DNA of 64,000 nt, taken from the NCBI GenBank assembly GCA_905182165.1, contig CAJJAK010000003.1, positions 62,001 to 126,000 on the forward strand. Direction: 5' to 3'. A program made the translations under genes and the position numbers. Shown here one piece after another: positions 60,376-64,000 of this stretch (position 1 is the first letter of the stretch; the number at the start of each line of letters is the position of its first letter). The notes below the pieces were generated by a model that was given only the letters and a program-made list of their open reading frames with translations, searched no databases and had not been told where the DNA came from. Source of the stretch: an uncultured Paracoccaceae bacterium (lineage in GTDB: Bacteria > Pseudomonadota > Alphaproteobacteria > Rhodobacterales > Rhodobacteraceae).

Positions 60376-61293
60376 ATGATTAAAATATTTGGACATAAAT
60401 CCCCAGACACTGATAGTACAGGCTCCCCAATTATTTGGTCTTGGTATCTTAACACTATATGTGACCTTGAGGCAGAACCTAAGCTGTTAGGAGAACCAAA
60501 TACTGAAGCAAATTTTGTACTAAATTATTGGAAGGTTGAAAAACCTGAAATTATACAAGAAGTCTCAGAAAATGAACAAATTGTAATTGTTGATACAAAC
60601 AATCCATCAGAATTACCACAATCTGTGAATAATGCTGAAATTTTAGAAATTATTGATCATCACCATTTAGTCGGTGGGCTACAAACAAAATCTCCATTGA
60701 AAATGACCATCAGACCAGTCGCCTGTACTGCAACTATTATGCACGACTTAATAGGCAAACATACAAAAAAAATGCCTGATTCAATAAAAGGCCTAATGCT
60801 TAGTTGTATCTTGTCAGACACATTAAGGTTTCGATCTCCAACAACAACTGAGCAAGATAAACAGGTTGCACTAAGTTTGGCTAGCGAACTTAAAATTGAT
60901 GTTGAAGATTTTGCTTCAAAAATGTTTGAAGCAAAATCAGATGTATCAGTTTTCAGTGATGAAGAGCTATTAAGAATGGATAGCAAGAAATACGAAATAT
61001 CAAATAAAAAGCTGCGGATATCAGTACTCGAAACCACTTCTCCAGAAATAATCTTAAAACGTAAAGATGGATTATTAAAAGCAATGCCAAAAATTTCAAA
61101 AGAAGATAATGTGGATGAAGTCATGTTATTTGTCGTAGACATATTAAAACAGGAAAGCACATTATTAATTCCAAACGATAACATTCGAAAAATTTCTGAA
61201 AAATCTTTTGGAAAAAAATCAAATAGCGACTTTGTAAAGTTACGTGGAATAGTAAGTAGAAAAAAACAAATAATACCAAATATTAAAATATAA
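60376..61293 (+). CDS. ppaC: Manganese-dependent inorganic pyrophosphatase (family II, PpaC-like)
   Basis: This DHH-family enzyme splits pyrophosphate. It begins MIKIFGHKSPDTDSTGSPI, with the metal motif GHKSPDTDS, then VIVDTNNPSEL and EIIDHHHLVG, all metal ligands. The DHHA2 domain follows with the C-terminal RKKQIIPNI. The 305 residues are normal and intact. Confidence 0.9.
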   Translation: MIKIFGHKSPDTDSTGSPIIWSWYLNTICDLEAEPKLLGEPNTEANFVLNYWKVEKPEIIQEVSENEQIVIVDTNNPSELPQSVNNAEILEIIDHHHLVGGLQTKSPLKMTIRPVACTATIMHDLIGKHTKKMPDSIKGLMLSCILSDTLRFRSPTTTEQDKQVALSLASELKIDVEDFASKMFEAKSDVSVFSDEELLRMDSKKYEISNKKLRISVLETTSPEIILKRKDGLLKAMPKISKEDNVDEVMLFVVDILKQESTLLIPNDNIRKISEKSFGKKSNSDFVKLRGIVSRKKQIIPNIKI

Positions 61294-61308
61294 ATATGAA
61301 ACTATAGG

Positions 61309-62177
61309 ATGAATTCTCTTGATGATATTTCTCACAAATACGAAACTCTTTTCGTTGATTTATGGGGATGTGTCCATGATGGCTATTCACCATTTAATGA
61401 GGCTGTAGAGGCATTAAAAAAATATCGATCAAAAGGTTTAGGGTCAGTTGTTTTACTCACAAACTCACCACGTCCAAGGGAAAGTGTTGAAAAACAGTTA
61501 GATAAAATTGGTGTTCCATCAGACTGCTGGGATACCATTGCAACATCAGGCGACAGCGCTAGAGCAGCAATGTTCAAGGGCGTTGTAACAGAAAAGATAT
61601 TTCACATTGGGCCAAAACATGACTTGAGTTTTTTTAACAATATGAACTTAGTAAAAGAAGCCTGTCTAATTGAACGCGTCCCCGCAGAAACTGCTGAAGG
61701 TATAGTTTGCACTGGACCATTTAATGATGCAAATGATCTTCCAAGTGACTACACTGAATTATTTTCAAGTTTTATAGAGCGTAAAACTAAAATTTTTATG
61801 TGCAAATCCAGATATTGTTGTGGACCGCGGTAAAACACGCGTTTATTGTGCAGGAGCCTTAGCAAAGCTCTACACAGAAATGGGGGGGGAGAAGTTTATA
61901 TTTTGGCAAGCCTCATAAACCAATTTATGATCTTGCCTATGAACGTCTCAAAGAAATTAATCTAGAAGTAGCAAAAGAAAAAATTTTATGCGTTGGTGAC
62001 GGTATATTAACAGATATAAAAGGTGCTGTTAATGCGAACTTAGATAGCCTTTTCATTACTGGTGGTTTAGCTGCAAGAGAAACAGATACTACAATTCAAC
62101 CCAATGAACTCAATTTAAAAAAGTTCTTACAAAATCAAGATTATATTCCCACACACAGTATTGGGCATTTGAGGTAG
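61309..62177 (+). CDS. HAD-family hydrolase (subfamily IIA, TIGR01459-like), frameshifted
   Basis: A NagD-like phosphatase. The catalytic DLWGCVHDG is at residues 17-25 and the second motif VVLLTNSPRP follows. After slips near 61800 and in a G run at 61881-61888 the frame continues as CANPDIVVDRGKTRVYCAG and FGKPHKPIYDLA to KILCVGDGILTDIKGAVNAN. About 290 residues. The same gene precedes maoC and ribF in many Rhodobacterales. The substrate is unknown. Confidence 0.82.
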
Positions 62178-62185
62178 CATTAAAA

Positions 62186-62614
62186 ATGACAAAAGTTGGA
62201 ACCATTTATATAGAAGATATGGAATTAGGCTTGTCCCGATCAATAAGTAAGGTGATGGGTGATGCGGAAATTGAGTCCTTTTCAGATCTTTCAGAAGATA
62301 GAAATCCAATCCATTTATCAGAAGATGCTGGTAATGCATCTATCTTTAAAAGTAGAGTGGCACATGGCATGTTATCTGCATCCCTTTTCTCGGCTCTTTT
62401 GGGTGAATACTTGCCGGGACACGGTGCTATTTATTTAAGTCAGTCTCTTCAATTCACCCAACCCGTTTATCCTGGTGATGAAGTGACAGCTTCAGTTACA
62501 GTCATAAATATAGATAATGTTAAAAATCGAATAACATTAAAATGTGAAGCAAAAGTTGGTGACAAATTAGTTATTAAGGGTGAAGCGTTAGCTTTAGCAC
62601 CTAGCAGAGGTTAA
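62186..62614 (+). CDS. MaoC family dehydratase
   Basis: A 142-residue hotdog enoyl-CoA hydratase. The R-hydratase motif is DRNPIHLSEDAGNAS with the catalytic aspartate and histidine, then SRVAHGML. The specific acyl-CoA is unknown. It sits between the HAD gene and ribF and is intact. Confidence 0.88.
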   Translation: MTKVGTIYIEDMELGLSRSISKVMGDAEIESFSDLSEDRNPIHLSEDAGNASIFKSRVAHGMLSASLFSALLGEYLPGHGAIYLSQSLQFTQPVYPGDEVTASVTVINIDNVKNRITLKCEAKVGDKLVIKGEALALAPSRG

Positions 62615-62617
62615 GAT

Positions 62618-63574
62618 TTGAAAATTATACGTGATTATACCTTTTTAAATAAAGAAGACAAAGGCGCATGTGTAGCTATTGGCAACTTTGATGGTGTTCA
62701 CAAGGGGCACTTATCGGTAATTGAACTTGCACGAGCCGCTGCTGAAACTCTCAATACAGCATTTGGAGTTATAACTTTTGAACCACACCCTAGAGCTTAT
62801 TTCCAACCAACTTCAAAACCTTTTAGATTAATGAGTGCTGAAGCACGTGCGAGTCAATTGGAAAAAGTTGGAATTAATAATTTGTATGAGTTGCAATTTA
62901 ATTCTGCATTATCCTCACTAAGCGCAGATCAGTTTATAAATGATGTTCTCGTAAATGGTCTGGGCGTCAAACATATAGTCGTTGGCGAAGATTTTTGCTT
63001 TGGTAAAAATAGAAGTGGCTCAGTGAAAATGCTAGAAGAATATGGGAGGAAGTTAGGTTTTGGGGTCACAATTGCACCTTTAGTTGAAGATAATAAAGGG
63101 ATATTTTCCTCTACTTCAATTAGAAACGCCATCACAGATGGACGCCCAGATGATGCTGCACATATGCTTGGCCATTGGTATCGCATAGAGGGCACTGTGA
63201 TTTCAGGAGATCAAAGAGGTAGAGAGCTGGGGTATCCAACTGCAAACATGTCTTTAGATGGCCTACATTTGCCAAAATTTGGCGTTTATGCAGTAATCGC
63301 AGATATATTAACAGGCCCTTATAAAGGAAGATTTTTTGGAGCCGCTTCATTAGGTGAGCGACCAACATTTGGAGTTAACATCCCAAATCTAGAAACTTTT
63401 ATTTTTGATTTTTCTGGCGATATATATGAAGAAGAGCTCTCAATAGCGCTAGTTTCCTTTCAAAGGCCAGAGTTAAAATTTGATAATTTAGATGATTTGA
63501 TAAAACAAATGGATCAAGATTGTAAAACCAGTATAAAAATCCTTAAAGATAAAGTTTCACAAAACTTCTGTTAA
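62618..63574 (+). CDS. ribF: Bifunctional riboflavin kinase/FAD synthetase RibF
   Basis: RibF makes FMN and FAD from riboflavin. The N-terminal adenylyltransferase has AIGNFDGVHKGHLSVI and FSSTSIRNAI; the C-terminal kinase has GRELGYPTANMSLDGLHLPK and FGVYAV. The start is TTG 62618 with AGAGG seven bases upstream. 318 residues, intact. It ends four bases inside the convergent DUF2161 gene. Confidence 0.94.
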   Translation: MKIIRDYTFLNKEDKGACVAIGNFDGVHKGHLSVIELARAAAETLNTAFGVITFEPHPRAYFQPTSKPFRLMSAEARASQLEKVGINNLYELQFNSALSSLSADQFINDVLVNGLGVKHIVVGEDFCFGKNRSGSVKMLEEYGRKLGFGVTIAPLVEDNKGIFSSTSIRNAITDGRPDDAAHMLGHWYRIEGTVISGDQRGRELGYPTANMSLDGLHLPKFGVYAVIADILTGPYKGRFFGAASLGERPTFGVNIPNLETFIFDFSGDIYEEELSIALVSFQRPELKFDNLDDLIKQMDQDCKTSIKILKDKVSQNFC

Positions 63575-64000
63575 AAATAATTGTTTTTATATTTTTTTAA
63601 TTCTTCTTTCCCCTTGTCAGTTACACCATATAGACCATGTTCTATTTTATAAAACCAACCATAATAGTTGTTATATAATATTGACCTAGAATTTGATATC
63701 CCCAAAGATTTTGCTAGTATATAAGGTTTCCCCTTCTCTCCACGAATTATTGCACCAGCTAGGTGAACTGCGTCTTGCCTATAAGCGGTCATAATCATCT
63801 TTCTAGATTGCCCACCTAGGTTTGGATCACCTAATATTTGATAATACTCATGCAGAAGTTGCTTTGTTCTCTTTGAGTTTTTTACACCCTTTGTTATGTT
63901 AGGTTCACAATGAATTTTAACAAATTCTGTTGGTTTTAATCTAACTGTAATTAATCCTAGATTTAAACGACGGCAGATTTTTATTGCATCCTTAAGCAAT
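63571..64000 (-). CDS. DUF2161 family putative PD-(D/E)XK phosphodiesterase, C-terminal part
   Basis: The frame is open to the right edge, so the N-terminus (which would carry the nuclease-like core) is missing. The visible part has ICRRLNLGLITVRLKPTEFV, GDPNLGGQSRKMIMTAYRQD and NNYYGWFYKIEHGLYGVTDK, typical of this alphaproteobacterial family. Function is unknown. Confidence 0.85.
   Translation of the reverse strand, partial: LLKDAIKICRRLNLGLITVRLKPTEFVKIHCEPNITKGVKNSKRTKQLLHEYYQILGDPNLGGQSRKMIMTAYRQDAVHLAGAIIRGEKGKPYILAKSLGISNSRSILYNNYYGWFYKIEHGLYGVTDKGKEELKKYKNNYF

Overview
The window looks like a chromosomal piece of an AT-rich (mid-30s % GC by eye), gene-dense marine alphaproteobacterium, most probably a low-GC member of the Rhodobacterales. 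The evidence is gene order and protein style. The rsfS-rlmH-gpmI-ctpA-rppH order, the rplS-trmD-rimM-rpsP-chorismate mutase-ffh block, a separate F0 ATP synthase operon (atpI-B-E-F'-F), the HAD-maoC-ribF block, an Hsp20/DUF1150 pair, a DUF2161 protein and the Rhodobacteraceae-type N-terminal extension of TrmD all fit. No tRNA, rRNA, CRISPR array, insertion sequence or prophage gene was seen. Neighbouring genes often overlap or lie a few bases apart, as in streamlined marine genomes.

Layout: 1-6133 holds housekeeping genes (ribosome silencing factor, 23S rRNA methyltransferase, phosphoglycerate mutase, S41 protease, RNA pyrophosphohydrolase, ABC exporter). 6260-10489 is an indirect methylamine-assimilation operon (mgsABC-gmaS). 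10492-15679 (minus strand) holds iron-type ABC transporter parts fbpB/fbpA, a fatty-acid-hydroxylase-family membrane protein and a secreted DUF4856 protein. 16032-23333 holds an MFS transporter, a GFA-family protein and a peptide/nickel-type ABC importer split around a divergent promoter. 23374-28359 is the ribosome/SRP block. 28620-31819 is an ArsR regulator with a perfect palindrome and the F0 operon. 31846-33788 is an Ada-like repair protein and a PfkB-family kinase.

33793-43753 is a phenylacetate catabolic cluster: paaK, paaI, a cytochrome P450, paaZ, a PaaX-like repressor, a second thioesterase and paaABCDE. Two divergent promoters in it carry the same 38-bp operator-like architecture. 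43818-54492 is a complete reductive pyrimidine degradation locus: PreT/PreA dihydropyrimidine dehydrogenase, dihydropyrimidinase, N-carbamoyl-beta-alanine amidohydrolase, an NMT1-type ABC transporter, two EamA/RutR-type neighbours and RutR-like half-sites. 54561-64000 returns to housekeeping: Hsp20, purE/purK, an EamA transporter, groESL under a perfect CIRCE element, a family II pyrophosphatase, a HAD phosphatase, MaoC, RibF and a partial DUF2161 protein.

The dominant oddity is that about two dozen genes are interrupted by frameshifts or short scrambled patches. These include genes that should be indispensable (groEL, ffh, trmD, gpmI, purE, purK). Most are one-base slips, often in homopolymers, and conserved protein sequence resumes in another frame, so sequencing or assembly error is the best explanation. 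Such genes are given here as single genes over their full extent. Two disruptions are larger. In mgsA about 195 bp of interior is replaced by the end of an aroA-like gene overlapping the start of a cmk-like gene. In gpmI about 100 bp of catalytic-domain sequence is replaced by a roughly 13% GC stretch with stops. The most promising biological observations are the paired PaaX-type operators, the P450 inside the paa operon, the ten identical 30-bp repeats in rpsP, the pyrimidine locus with its own ABC importer, and the DUF4856/iron-type group.
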